DNA of 64,000 bases from Dryococelus australis (Eukaryota > Arthropoda > Insecta > Phasmatodea > Phasmatidae), in assembly GCA_029891345.1 (NCBI GenBank), contig CM056995.1:215144547-215208546 (forward strand), written 5' to 3'. Made by a program: the position numbers and the translations under genes. Of the stretch, positions 1 through 12,142 are shown piece after piece; the first letter of the stretch is position 1, and every line of letters begins with the position of its first letter. The notes below the pieces were generated by a model. That model was not told the DNA's origin and made no database searches. It worked only from the letters and a program-made list of their open reading frames with translations.

Positions 1-66
1 CCTCCCGTCTTAAGACGATGGAGGCCATGGTGGTGTAGCGGCTAGAGTATTTGCCGTTTCACGAAG
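1..66 (+). repeat. possible tRNA-derived SINE head
   Basis: Bases about 30-66 resemble the 5' half of a tRNA: TGGTGTAGCGG fits an RNA polymerase III A box and is followed by a D-arm-like GCTAGAGTATTTGCC. No B box follows, because the sequence runs into the 3' end of the minus-strand LINE at about 70. It could be a truncated SINE or chance similarity. The window edge hides the left flank. Confidence 0.2.
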
Positions 67-69
67 CAC

Positions 70-2200
70 AATTTTTTTGCATCCCATATACATCCAATAC
101 ACTTTGGAAAGGACTTGTCAATTATTACTTTTTTTATTTTTGTTATACAATATGGATATTTGCACACAATTACATTAACATAAACATATATAACAGATAA
201 ATAATATAATTTACACACTTCTTAATTCTAGCAGCTCTACAAACATGTTAAGAGTACATTTGGTTGTAGTACAAGTTGTTACAATTCATGTATAAATAGA
301 TATTAAAGTATAAATATGTAAAGTCTACATTAGATTGAAACACGAGGTATTACATGAAGTCTCCTTATATCGGTCTTGTTCTGCGTTATAGAAATATATC
401 TTTATGTAAGTATTCTTCTACGAAATAGGCCTTATTTAAAAAGTATAATTTAAGTTCTTTTTAATTTCTGTAAACTATTAACTGACTTCAAATAACTGGG
501 AAGGTTATTAATTACTTTTGCCCCAGCATAGTATGGATTTGATGTAAATTTTGAGGTTCTGTAGGAGAATAGGTGAAGATGATTAGCTTGTCTGGAGTAG
601 TAATGGTGTATATCACTATATTAATGTTTTCGATGTAAAAAAAAAATACTGCGGTACATATACAAGCATGGATGAGTGAGAATTTTGTTATTTATAAATA
701 GCGGCTTACAGTGGCTTCTTTTTCCTTATTACTTATTAATCTCGCTATTTTCTTCTGTAATCTAAAATCCTTTTTCCATTTTGTCGATGTACCCCAAAAT
801 ATGATTCCATAATTGATTATGGGCTAAATATTTGAGAAATAGTATGCAAGTATTGTATCATTATTACAAATCTTTTTAAGGTATGTACCGCAAAACACAT
901 TGAACTCAATTTTTTACAGTCACTATCAACTTGCTCATTCCATGTTAAAATACTGTCTACAATGAGCCGTACAAATATAGTCTGTAAACCGCCTTCTTCT
1001 ATTGTTGTGCATCTTTCATCCTGCATTGTATGTTTATTTCTTTGCATGAAATTCATGAGCACATATTTATTTGCATTCAATAGGCATTAATTTATTATAC
1101 TGGAATCAACTGGACATCTCAGTCACTGTATGTTTTGGATTTTCTTCAAGAACAGCGTTATTTGAACTAGTTACCATAATGTTTGTGTCATCCGCAAACA
1201 TTATAGCTGAGCCGTTGATTATTTGTTCTGTAAAATCATTAATAAATATTACGAATAAAATTGGTCCCAGTATTGATTCCTGTAGCACTCCTACTTAAGT
1301 AGTTCTGGTATTGGACATAACATCTGTAATGTGATTTTTGTCATAATATCTTATGGAGATTATCTGTTTTCTGTCTTCAATATATGATTTAAACATATTA
1401 TTGGTTACGCCTCTTACTCCACACTGTTCAAGTTTTTGCAATAAAATATTGTGGTCGACACAATCAAAAGCTCTTGAAAGATCTGTGAATTTACCTGTTG
1501 AGAATTGTCTTTTATTAAAAGAAGTTAATATTTTTTCAGCAAAACTGTAAATAGCTTGTTCTGTAGAGCTGCCCTCTACAAAGCCATACTGATGCTATGA
1601 AATAACCTTGTTTCTTATTGAGAATTGTGTCAGTTTATTTGCTATCAGTTTCTCTAAAATTTTTGTAAAGGACATTAGAAGAGCAATAGACCTATAGTTA
1701 TCCATCAATGCCTTATCATTTTTCATGTATTGGTACTACTTCTGTATATTTGAGTCTATCAGGAAAAATTCTCTGGGCAAAACATTCATTGAAAATATAA
1801 GTCAAAGGCAGTTTTATTAAATAAGAATTTTTTTTTTTTTTTTTTCCCCACAGAAACTTCTACTTTTGAAATTTTTAATTACATATGATGTCGATAACTA
1901 TTAGATATTTTCTTGGTATTTTCAATCTTGATACCAACAACTTTCAAGGAAAGGTTAACATAAGGTTTCAAATCATTATTAATCATGTTCCCCATTGCTT
2001 CTTTTTTTATTTGAGGAGGAGGCTATTTTTTCCCCATTCTATTTCTGCTTTGCTACTCCAATCAACTTGTTATATAATTTTTCGTATTGCTTTCAGTATA
2101 ATTTTTCTTTATCCTCTGGGTTCTTAGAATTTGACGCATTATTTTTAACCTCTGTCCTGAGACTGTCAGACCTTTACTAATCCATTTTATTTTTGAGCTA
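70..2200 (-). mobile_element. non-LTR retrotransposon (Jockey/CR1-like LINE), decayed
   Basis: A minus-strand LINE relic. The region upstream of the reverse transcriptase, with the typical charged linker, lies at about 1880-2200. The RT follows at about 820-1860 and the C-terminal tail and 3' UTR extend down to about 70. The left end, read on the minus strand, finishes with ATGGGATGC and an A-run, as expected for a LINE 3' terminus. No endonuclease or ORF1 is recognisable to the right of 2200, so the copy is probably 5'-truncated. The reading frame is broken many times. Sequence style resembles the LINE at 58400-64000, so both may belong to the same clade. Confidence 0.75.
360..1880 (-). pseudogene. 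LINE reverse transcriptase remnant
   Basis: RNA-templated DNA synthesis at a nicked target is the known role of this family. Visible pieces on the minus strand, in order: a fingers motif reading FPDRLKYTEVVPIHEK (about 1720-1770); a palm motif reading DLSRAFDCVDHNILLQKLE (about 1420-1480); LQESILGPILFVIFINDF (about 1230-1290), the usual VPQGS-LGP block with substitutions; the catalytic ADDTNIMVTS block (about 1170-1200); then the thumb/C-terminal region reading SILTWNEQVD and SSMCFAVHTLK (about 880-960). Stops and frameshifts separate most of these, so the protein cannot be made. The order and spacing are typical of a Jockey/CR1-group RT. Confidence 0.8.
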
Positions 2201-3189
2201 CTGCTTGTTACATTTTACAGATTTGAGTGGAAAGACATAATTAAAATGATAAAGAAACGTATTATTAAAACTGTTCCAGGCAATGTTTGGTTCAGTTAAT
2301 GTATAAATGTTGTTTGTCCTGGAGAGGTTGTTCGTGGTGGTTGTGGCAAATTTTGTTTGTGGTTGATTTGCAATGTCCGTGGTTGTTCTGTAAACATCAT
2401 CTCATTTTTCATTTACAAGTAAGCTTTTAAAAAATTTAACATTTTCATCTAAATATCCATGATTCATCATCAGTATTAGAATAATCTTATGTCCAATCAG
2501 TTGCCCTCAAAATTAGAATGTGAAATATCATTAAGAAGGGTGAAATAGAGTTTAAAGAAAATCACGCTATGTTTTTCAATTTTGCCGAAAGTGTAGTTAC
2601 AGGAAAATATTGGCTTTATCTAAGTTTTCTTTATTTTGACTACCTTTGGAAAATGATAAAATGTATAAACATGTAATTTACTACAATGATTACAGCCTAC
2701 CGTTAAATACATAACCATCTAAATGCACAAGTAAACTTTATTTATTTAACTTAACATCTTGTCGACAGCAGGTTCATTAGAGAACGGTAAATCAAAAACA
2801 CAATGAAGGGAATACAAGAAAATGTATTGGTCAAATAGTCTTTATTGAGTCACCCCAGAAATTGCATGGAGTGAGTTTGAAAACCATGGAAATTGCAAAT
2901 CATGAAGGCTACATTCAGTAGCTATTAAAAATATGAGAACTGATTTGGTTGTAGGCCTATATTCTTGTATTGAAAAACAGCTGATTCCTTGTTTGTTACT
3001 GCAACTCTGCTGACTTGGGGAGAAAACATTGTAAGAATGAAGTTTTTATAAGGTGTAGCTTTGTATTGGTTTACGAGATTATTTGCCATTACTAACAAAT
3101 TCATTCCATAAACTTCTACACTGAAATAGCAAATCAGCATTTAGAAAAATACGTATCTGCAGTTTTATAAAGTGCCTCTACCTCTAATG
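2201..3189. other. AT-rich stretch, no gene recognised
   Basis: Only short open frames with no recognisable motifs. Part of 2200-2420 could be more of the decayed LINE to its left. I see no terminal repeats, RNA gene or domain here. Confidence 0.4.
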
Positions 3190-3575
3190 AGTCCGCAACT
3201 TACAGGTTAGCCTTTAAATTCACGGCACGTTAGTAATCGCAACCGCACTTGCGAAAATTAAACACACTGCAAATGTTAAGTTACAAACTTACGCAGATAA
3301 AAATATCCAAATACACACAATAATTGTGCTATATCTTTCACGAATGTATGCACGGTATATCCGAATACACTAAACATTGCAATCGCATGGCCCGGCTCGT
3401 ACGCATTTTCATACATTAATATTAGTTTTCCTTGGTCGCCGAATGAATAAAATAATAGATTATAGTTTTAAAGCGTGTTTACATGCCAAATACACATTTC
3501 ACAAAAGCAAGAATAACACAAATTTAGAGCACATTCAGAACAACTAGTGAGTTCATATAGAAGTCGCAAGGCTGT
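3190..3575 (+). repeat. dispersed repeat, copy 1 (relative at 38816-39090)
   Basis: This stretch is similar, in the same orientation, to 38816-39090. Shared blocks in the same order include a TTTACAAA/TTACAAAC-like block before GCAGATAA, ATAATTGTGC, ATCTTTCACG, TGTTTACAT.CCAAAT, ACATTTCACAAA, AAGAATAACA and ACATTCAGAAC. Indels separate the blocks. Neither copy has a coding frame. The family is not identified; it may be the flank or non-coding part of a transposon. Confidence 0.65.
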
Positions 3576-4089
3576 TCAATTACAATGTATACAGAAGCTG
3601 TCTCTCTCCTGCATGGCTGCTTCACTTGTAACGCACTCGCAGACGACTTCAGTACCGTAGTTTATTAGATTTTAGTACGGTTAAAGCTTTATCATAACTT
3701 TGAAAAGCTCCTATAGTCGTCCGAAAATTATTTCCAGGAATATTTTCAAGGCAAATATATAGGGAATGTGAAGATAGTCAACAAAAACACCGTATACAAC
3801 ACTCCCATTTAAATTTAAAAGATTGATAACTTTACATATTTAACGGCGAAATTTATATCTAGTTATCTGATACAAACACACTCACACTTTATATTTATTA
3901 TCGTTTAGGTCAAAAACGGTTGTATGTTAATTTATGTCAATTTTAAACCTCATCAAAATACACGTGAAAGATAGGCCGATCCAATGTTTTTGTCTACTGT
4001 TGGTCACGTGACCTTTTTACCGGAAACAAACCGCCTAACCCCACGCTATAAACTGGCTTCACTTTTTCACACTGCACGGTATAGGACAT

Positions 4090-4203
4090 AGCCACCCCCT
4101 GAATAACACTATAAACTATGGAACATGTTATATGTATAACATGTTACCAAATTGTAACAGTTCTTTATAACCGTTACGTTAAATAACGCCCATCTCTATT
4201 AGG
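4090..4203 (-). repeat. possible hAT-type terminus
   Basis: Read on the minus strand from about 4203, the sequence starts TAGAGATGGGCGTTATTTAA and continues with TAACGG-type motifs and an imperfect palindrome around 4120-4143 (AACATGTTATATG and its near-complement). This resembles the end of a hAT element extending to the left. I could not find a matching opposite terminus, so it may be unrelated to the transposase that starts at 4265. Confidence 0.2.
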
Positions 4204-4264
4204 CAGTTCTGGTTGTTGACTAGTTTTCATTCGTGACTCGTGTCTGTCCATATGTCAGTGAATA

Positions 4265-5566
4265 ATGCCAAAAAAGGAAGGGTTCAATAGTGTGAAACTT
4301 TTCAAGACATATAAGGGAAAAAAAATTGCGAAGTGTCTAAAATGTGACAAAGAATATAAATCAAGTGGAAATACCTCCAACCTTATGGATCACCTCAAAC
4401 GGGTTCATCCAGAGTACGCCATTGCAAGGGAGTATGATCATAATGGAGATAATCCTTGCTCGTCATCATTGTGCTGCATTGTCACAGACAATGCTGCATT
4501 CATGTAAAAGCTTGCCAGTTATTGAAAGTGCGTCATCACCCATGTTTTGCACACACTTTGAATTCAGTGGTTTAAGATGCATTGAAAATTCAAGGAATTG
4601 GTGTTATTCGCATTAAATGCAAGACTCTGGTTGCCTATTTCAAAAGCAGCAGTCTTGCGATACAAGAATTAGTCTGTGAGCAAGAGAACAAAACCAAGAG
4701 CACCGAAATTACTTCAAGAGGTCCCTACCCATTGGAACAGTGCTCTACAAATGATGAAAAGGGTTAAAATTAATGACTGTGTTGCTGTTATCCTGTCAAA
4801 AATGCTGAAAGCTCAATTTGACTTAACTTTAGAAGATACTTCTATTTTGAATGACGTGATATGCATTCTTGATGTGTTTGATGAAGCTACCAATAAGGTT
4901 TTAGGAGACTTGTTACCATGTCCCTTATAATACCAATTGTATGTGGTATTTATAATCATTTGATGGCTCAAAACCCAACTTCTGACTAGGGAAATCTTTC
5001 CCTTTAAACAATGAAAGGAGGAGTTCGCGCAAGGTTGTTAATGTATGAAGAAGGAAGGTTTTCGCTCATCCGAGAATTCCAAGGCCGCAGAGATACTGCT
5101 CCAGGGCGAGGTGGCCATTAAAACTGCAAGCAGCAGCAGCAGCAAAATCAGCAAATCTAAAGAAGTTTGTTAAACCTACATTGTCTCTTCTTGGATTAGT
5201 GAAAAAGCGGAAAGAATAAAAACAGAAAACCTTTCAGGGATTGTGGACAACATCACAATGCTGCGCCAGTATCTTGAGAGGAACAATGCCGATGATGACG
5301 TTGATCCAATGCTGTTTTGGAAGGTAAGTGACAATGACTTCCCTTCTCTTCAGACATGTGCCAAAAAGTTTCTAAGCACACCAGCAACATCAATACCATC
5401 GGAAAGGATTTTCAGTAAAACAGGACTTGCAATATCCGAACGTCGTTCAAACATCAAGCCAAATAATGTGGACAGACTCGACTTCATAAACCATTATGCT
5501 TGGTTGCAGAACTTGATAAAAGGGGATTGTTTTTATTGTTATTCATACTATTTTCATGTTTGTTAA
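4265..5566 (+). pseudogene. hAT transposase (ZBED type), internally deleted
   Basis: Cut-and-paste DNA transposase relic. It starts at 4265 (MPKKEGFNSVKLF) with a BED zinc finger: CLKCDKEY, then NLMDHLKRVHP, giving the Cys2...His2 pattern at about residues 24-50. The next recognisable piece, at about 4485, is the TDNAAFM motif, so the segment between the BED finger and the first part of the RNase H-like core is missing. It then reads through LKIQGIGVIRIKCKTLVAYF (two frames, 4560-4650) and the conserved VPTHWNS motif (4716-4736). The C-terminal dimerisation region is well kept at 5243-5566 (ATSIPSERIFSKTG, then ISERRSNIKPNNVDRL). Several frameshifts and stops make it inactive. Membership in the ZBED-like hAT group is clear; the exact family is not. 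Confidence 0.88.
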
Positions 5567-5751
5567 ATCTAACACTCTCAGTATTGTCATTTTAAGTGTG
5601 ATTTTAATGATAAAACTTTCATTTTTAACTTATTGTTAATGTTATATCGGATCATGACCACGAGCAACTGGCTGTTTTAGTTTTTGGTATTCTGGATTTT
5701 TGAATATAAAAAATGCAAACTCTATTATTTATCTATGCTCTGATTTGAGGG

Positions 5752-5781
5752 AACTATCGATAGCATGAACGATCGATAGTT
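5752..5781. repeat. 10-bp inverted repeat, likely subterminal hAT motif
   Basis: AACTATCGAT (5752-5761) is mirrored by ATCGATAGTT (5772-5781) around a 10-base centre. ATCGAT palindromes are common close to hAT ends, and this one lies about 200 bases 3' of the hAT transposase. I could not define the actual terminus or its partner. Confidence 0.4.
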
Positions 5782-5829
5782 TTTCGCCTCTACCTTGAGA
5801 GTTCCTTTCATAGCGTATCCCTACTCATG

Positions 5830-7130
5830 TCTACCCACGCTTTCCAAACTTGCTTGATATTAGCCTGTCCAAAAGCCTACAGAAATATCGCAGGGTATTG
5901 TTGAATTGTTTTTTCAAATAATTTGAGGAAATATACTTCAAACTAGTGTCGTTTCGAGCCAGTAATAGGAGAAAAGTCAACTTTAAAAAATACGGGATCA
6001 AGAGGCAAGCCACGTGCTGCTACCTGTTGCGTAACGCTCTCAACTCGCACAACGTCCTGCCATGCCATGGAGTGCCGTCTGTCAGCTGTCTTCCTGAGCA
6101 TTACCAGCCAGAAAAAAAAACATATTTCTTGTGTAAAATAACAAATATGCGAACAGACACAAATAGTTTTATTTTTTCCGCGAGCTCTGCAAAATTTTTA
6201 AAATAACATGTATTTATGTCTACAGCGATTTTGATTACTAGTGATTTCTATTGGGCCGATAATCGTTACATCTACCTCCATTATGGGCCATGTCGTTCTC
6301 CCGCAAACCCATTTCTTTGTTGTTTTCGTGTTTTTTTGCTGTACTGTATTAATAAAACGAAGAAAGTGGGTTGCGCGTGGGTATTTTTTATAGCAATTCT
6401 TACGTTATTCCACCCCACATATTTTCAACTTGAACTGTTTAGTATTACAGTACAATGCTAGTGGATTAGCTGTCATCGTGTTGATAAAATATACAGCCTC
6501 CACTTAACGCACCAGCTGATGGCGAAAGGATACATAAACGAAAAGTAAACATTATGCTCTACTTTCATCGAAATATCAAAATCTTGCCAAGTTACATGAG
6601 AAAGGGAGTATATACCTAGTTACCTACTTATTGGTAAATCAGGTTTACTATCGTTCATTATAACAAATTTGAAGTTTATATTTAATATGATAACACACTC
6701 AAGACAATGATGCTTAAAACTCGAGGTTTTCCTATACACTTCATTTGTCATAGCTTTCATCTGTTCATGTAATGTGCTCAGGAACACAGTAGTGCGTCAT
6801 AACGTATCATCGTTAAGGCCAGGTGTTGCAATCTCTTCACGTTACTCATCACATGCATCACACAAGTATGCAAACTTCTCGAACTGTGTAAGAATGTCAT
6901 TACACAGTATTTTACTGTTGAATTTGAAATGGGAAACTCTTAAGATAAGTTTGGCAAGCGTATAGGTTGTCTCTAACACACCTCCATCGTTACTGTAATT
7001 GGCTAGCATAATAGCATACTACCAAGCAGTGTATATAGTGCAAAAACTTGATTCTGAAAGATTTCCATATGACGTAAATGTAAAACTATTATAATAAGTC
7101 TTATTAAAACACATGCAATTTATAGACGCC
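5830..7130. other. no gene recognised
   Basis: AT-rich sequence with only short open frames. I see no domain, repeat pair or RNA gene. It forms the left flank of the Harbinger element that begins at 7134. Confidence 0.4.
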
Positions 7131-7133
7131 TTA

Positions 7134-7190
7134 GGCCGCGTCTACGCTTGAGCAGTGTGTCCACACGAGCCGAATGAGCGTGCGCGAACA
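7134..7190 (+). repeat. Harbinger left terminal inverted repeat
   Basis: About 57 bases matching the reverse complement of 14502-14558 with a handful of mismatches; both contain CGAGCCGAATGAGCG and GCGAAC. It is preceded directly by TTA. Confidence 0.9.
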
Positions 7191-10003
7191 AGGGATCATG
7201 CGTCAGTGTGGACGTGTTTCGCTGCACAGAATGAGCATGCTCGCGTGCTCGCGAACAAGCCGAACGCTATCTGTCGGTTATCGGTAAAGTGGACTTGTTC
7301 AAAAGGAATTCAGTAGTGCGTGCGTGCTCAGTGTGGAAGGTTGGTGGTTCGTGTGGCCTGAGCATTTCGTCCAAGCAAACGACTACACTACAAACATGGA
7401 GTGGACCAACGATAGGTGTATAGAACTTATCCAAGAGTACGAGAAATACCCAACATTATGGAATCCTCGGCACGGGAAGTACTAAACAAGAAACATAATG
7501 CCTGGGTAGCCATTGCCAAAGTCGTGGATCGCCCTGAAGAAAAGACGCGGGAGAAAATGGAAAGTCTATTGGCAAGCTTCCGCAGAGAAAAAACTAAAAC
7601 CAAGTCTAGCATGCGGACTAGCAAAGGTACTACACAGCAGTAATAGTTCGGTGTATTTACAGCATTATATTATTGTTGTTAAATTATTGCATAGTAAGCA
7701 GTTCTATTTTAATAACTGTACAAAGAGAATTTAATTTGGTTTTTTTTCAAACAGGGACAGATGATATATATATGTTCGTCGAAGTGGTTCGCCTTTGAAA
7801 GTTGCAGCTTCCTGCTGGACAGAGACGAGCCGAGACCAACAATGAACTCGACAGAAGAAAGTTATTGAAAAGTCATTGCTAATTGATTCGAAACAAATGC
7901 AACAATACTTGTATTTAAACATATTGCATGAACATCTGCCGCAAAACAGAAAACGGGTTATGTGTAATGATTTGTTAGCTTGGATGCATACAAGTTGTTA
8001 GTTTGGAAGAATGAGACACAAAATCCCTTAGGAAATTAGAATGCTGTCCACCCTAAAAATTAATGAGGGATAATTGTAGCTACAATGCAAATTTGCATGA
8101 ATGTGACAAATTAAATTAAACAATTTGTATTTTAATAAGTATAAACTATTTAACACTGTAATATAACATAATTAGTTCAAATATAAAAAAAATAGAAAGT
8201 TTAGTGAATCAGGATAGTCACCCTTATGGCTCATGTTAGTATATTCAAACAAATAGTTATTAAAAACTTAAATATACAGATGTCAATAACTGTTGAAAAT
8301 CCATTAAGGCTGTATTAAAATTTCGAACGTACATGGTATAGTTTTCAACAAGCAGGACTGCATAGCTACAATATTATCTAAATGTATAGGCTTACATGTA
8401 TGTATTATTAATACATCATTTACTGGTTACATTTGTGGTTAATTCGTGAACCAGTAATAAATATAACTTAAAAATAATAGTCGTAATTTTAATAAAATGA
8501 TGACGTAGAGGTATGTAAATAAGATGGTTAATATTCTACAAAGGCAGAACAAATAAAATGTGTTTTCTTTTCACTAACAGTACTTTCAGAAGACAGTTGC
8601 TCAAACGGATACTGGTAAGTTAGCCTAGTTAGCTTTTAAGTACTGTGCAAAAACAACCGAAAGAAAGGGCGACAGACCGGAATCTCTCTCTTTCCTCCAG
8701 CTGCCTTCAACTATGTCCCCATCTGAATCTTCTAAATCAAATGTACCATGTGGAGTGTACACGTCTCTAGACGACCATTTTCTCCTTACAAAATTGTGAA
8801 GGCAGGCTATCGTCATAACAATAGCTGCGTTTTCTCTGGTTCCAAAAACATAGGTCTTCTAAACACACTAAACACTGCCGATGAAATTCCGAATACGTTT
8901 TCAACCAGTCTCCGTGCGCGGTTTAAGTCGATAGTTGAATATTCGTTCCACTGATCCTTTGTCGCGAGTTCCTGGAAACGGTTTCATGATGTTTAGAGAT
9001 AACGGGAATGCTTCGCCAGCTACAAATACGACCGGCATCATTCTGCCCGTGCCAGGTAGCTCTATGTCAGAAGGTAAACACAATGTACCATCTATTAATT
9101 TCTTGTACAGAAGGCCGTGTTTAAAAACCCCACCATTGGATATTCTGCCATGGCAACCGACATCCACAAACATAAAATTGTAGTTCGCATCGACCAAAGC
9201 AAACAAAACGATGCTGAAAGTCGAGTGGTAGTTCTAGAAGTCGCTGCTACTGTTCAATGGGGCCTGAATCACAACATGCTTGCCGTCCATTGCACCCAAG
9301 CAGTGGGGGAATCCCCATGTTTCTTGAAATTGTTCCGATACACTCGACCATTCTTCTGGCGTGCAAGGCAGCTAAAATTTAAAAAAATATGTATTGGTAC
9401 ATGGATTGTAAATAAACAGTATTTTATAGGGTAATTTTAATGTCCTGTAGTAATAATTGAAACCCTGGCTACTTCACATGATATGCTAATAAATAAGGTG
9501 CACACACTAAACCTAAATACTCGAGGATATACTTTACACGGACGATTTCAGTTGATATAAAACAATGCTCGCAAAAGAAAAGGAAAACAGACTGACTGTA
9601 TTAGGACAAAAATATAACAGATCTACTAAAATAAATATTGGGATCGGTGATTCCACACTTGCCATGACAGTTGTCTAGTGGAATGATCGATTCGACGAGT
9701 AAATAATACATTATCTATCAGTTGCAGTAAACACTAGGAATTTAACCTAACCTGTGTGCACCCGCGCTACTTCGAGCATTTCAAATATACATTTCTCTGT
9801 AGTCATGCTAAAGATGTGCTTCACACTCCAAGTGACGGCAGTATGTTGCCGACACGGTCCTTGTCGTATCCGGTATACTCCCACCGCCCTCCTGTTCAAG
9901 TCAGATATTTGAACGCAGTATTTTTTGCGACTTTTCTAGTCATCACATGCCTTAGAACTGATTTAAACAAAAAACCTCATTTTGTATTGAAGTGTAAACA
10001 TAC

Positions 10004-10887
10004 TGTTACGTGTTCCAGCTGGCGCCGACTCGGCCCCGCGTCGTAAGAGACCCACCTCGCCCTCCCCTCTTCCTGGAACGATGCGCTCGCGGCCTCCTGA
10101 TCCCTTCTGGGAATCCCGTGGACGCCGACAACGGCGAGACATGCTGGCGTCACAGACCTCCTCTCGCCTGCTGGAGTTTCCGATACGTTTAGTGACGACG
10201 CAAGAATGTTCTGGTGAGAATGGCTGGCGCCTCAGCCCTCCACGACGCATCACGCAAGTTGGAGAAGATTCTAGGTGGCTGTCTAAGACACTATATAACT
10301 ATATATACTGCCGCAACCCAGCGGCCGGCAGTCTTTGGTGGAGGCCGCGTGACCGAGTGTGCGCGAGCGAAGAGAAGTGTGGACGGATGGAGATGGCAGG
10401 ACGACGGCGAGTGAGGTGTTGATGGCTTGAATGCACGATAGGGTGTGAAACCGACGAGTGAAGCCTACTGTGCGTGAGGGCGCTTGGAGGACTCTAGAAT
10501 ATTGCGACTGGCGGGACATGGACTGAACTGAGGTGGGACTGAATGGAAGTGTAATACTGATTATATTATAAATATTCAAACTGTCAAATACCGACGCATA
10601 AATTATAAAATAATTGAATAGGTTGATACACTGTCTATTGGGACTGATCTTTAATTATTTAATTTCATTGATTTCTTTGTCGTAATCACAAATTTTATAT
10701 AATTGGTGCCAATTGTGAACAGTAAGTGATTTCAATTTATTGTGAGAATTTGAGTTCAGAGAACTTAGCTGTAGTTATCGTAAATAAACAAAGGAAATAA
10801 TAATTAATTATTTTATTTGATTAAGACCTCCATCCCTTAACAAACTTGGTATAGCCCACTTAATTTCTAGAGAGAGGAATTGTAACA
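10004..10887 (+). mobile_element. solo LTR of an LTR retrotransposon
   Basis: An 884-base segment starting TGTTACGTG and ending TTGTAACA, flanked on both sides by ATAC (10000-10003 and 10888-10891), a 4-bp target duplication. It has a GC-rich 5' half, a TATA-like CTATATAACTATATATA near 10290-10306, and AATAAA near 10785, so it reads as an LTR on the plus strand. No internal region lies beside it, so it is best explained by recombination between two LTRs. It sits in the transposase intron. The unrelated 5' LTR at 19529 also starts TGTTA, but I see no longer match to it. Confidence 0.8.
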
Positions 10888-11286
10888 ATACATTCACATA
10901 ATAAATTAACATGAAGCCGTCTTATTTCCCTCTGTCAATATAGCCAGAATATTACTATAGTTTATGCACACCATCATACTGAAAAACGTACATGCAGCTT
11001 GTCTGCAGTACATGCGTCACACAATGCCAAGTGCCCTCCCTGCCTTATGTATCTGCTGCTCGTGCTGTAGGCCTATTCCAATTACTTAGTAGTAACATAA
11101 AATATGAGCAGACAGGATATTACCATGTGGCAGTGAATAGAAAATACGTGACAACGTGTGGAATAACAGTAGTGTACTATTGAGCTGTTTGTAAAACTAT
11201 ACTCTCCATAGAAAAGCATGTGTAGATATAGTGTTTTAGGTTAGGTATATTGTTGGCAAAATTTATTACAACTGAGCAGTGTGATA

Positions 11287-11520
11287 AAGGCCATTCACGG
11301 TAAAGTGAGCATTTTTGAATTCCCTCTCATTTGGAATAATAGTCGATAAGTACGCTTTCCTTTAGCCTTAGACGTTAACTTCCGAGTGCGGTGGAATATA
11401 CACACTGTGTTTATTACTTGCACGGCAATATTAATTTAAAATGATGTTTAAAGGATAAAAAATGGCTGAAAGGAAAAAGTAACCCAGCCGTCAAAAGTGC
11501 TCACTTTACCGTGAACAGCC
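11287..11520. mobile_element. 234-bp MITE with terminal inverted repeats
   Basis: Left end contains TTCACGGTAAAGTGAGCA (11294-11311); the right end carries its exact reverse complement TGCTCACTTTACCGTGAA (11498-11515). Outside this core the ends differ slightly (AAGGCCA versus GGCTG). TA occurs at both edges (11285-11286, 11521-11522), which fits a Tc1/mariner-type target. There is no coding frame. Confidence 0.7.
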
Positions 11521-12032
11521 TATAGTAGAATATTTCTGCCCAGAGGAAAACGTCTGCCTGCTCCTTGCAGGCTCGAGAACCAGACGTTCGATGCGAACAC
11601 TCACCATAGTTAACCACACTTACTTTGCCACACACTGAAAATTATGCAACTTACTTTCCATATGGACATGCAGAAATTATGCAGAACTGGGTTATCAGTG
11701 AAGGCGAGGAAGTGAAAACAATACCATGCAAATAGGAAAAGACGTGAGTCTACATAAAATTTCCAGCCAAATTATTTTATTTTAAATTCAGTTCCTTTAA
11801 TTTAATTGATATGTATTCTGGCTGTAAATTAAACTAATTAAAAATCCTGAATGGCAATAGCAAAGGGTTTATGAAAAACATTCGAACTAGCACGACCGAT
11901 AGGAAGTGGTCAGACATAACGGTCGTTAACAATACCCTTATTCAAAAACGTAAATTAGCCTGACGTGTCAGTTTGTCACTTAAAAAAAATCACTGAATGA
12001 AAACGTCTGAAATTATTACTTGGAAAAATTAA

Positions 12033-12090
12033 ACTTGGCTCAGCTTAGTGGTAGAACATTAAAAACTCTCTCTCTCAGGTTAAATTACGG
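12033..12090 (+). repeat. weak tRNA-like segment
   Basis: CAGCTTAGTGGTAGAACA fits an RNA polymerase III A box and D-arm, and AGGTTAAATTAC about 30 bases later is a poor B-box match. The segment may be a decayed SINE head. The anticodon arm is not convincing. Confidence 0.2.
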
Positions 12091-12120
12091 TTAAAAATAT
12101 GCTGGTTCTTAGCTGGTGAA

Positions 12121-12142
12121 AACGCCATGCCAACATGGCGTT
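12121..12142. repeat. perfect 9-bp hairpin
   Basis: AACGCCATG, a four-base loop CCAA, and CATGGCGTT form an uninterrupted stem within the transposase intron. No function is evident. Confidence 0.5.
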
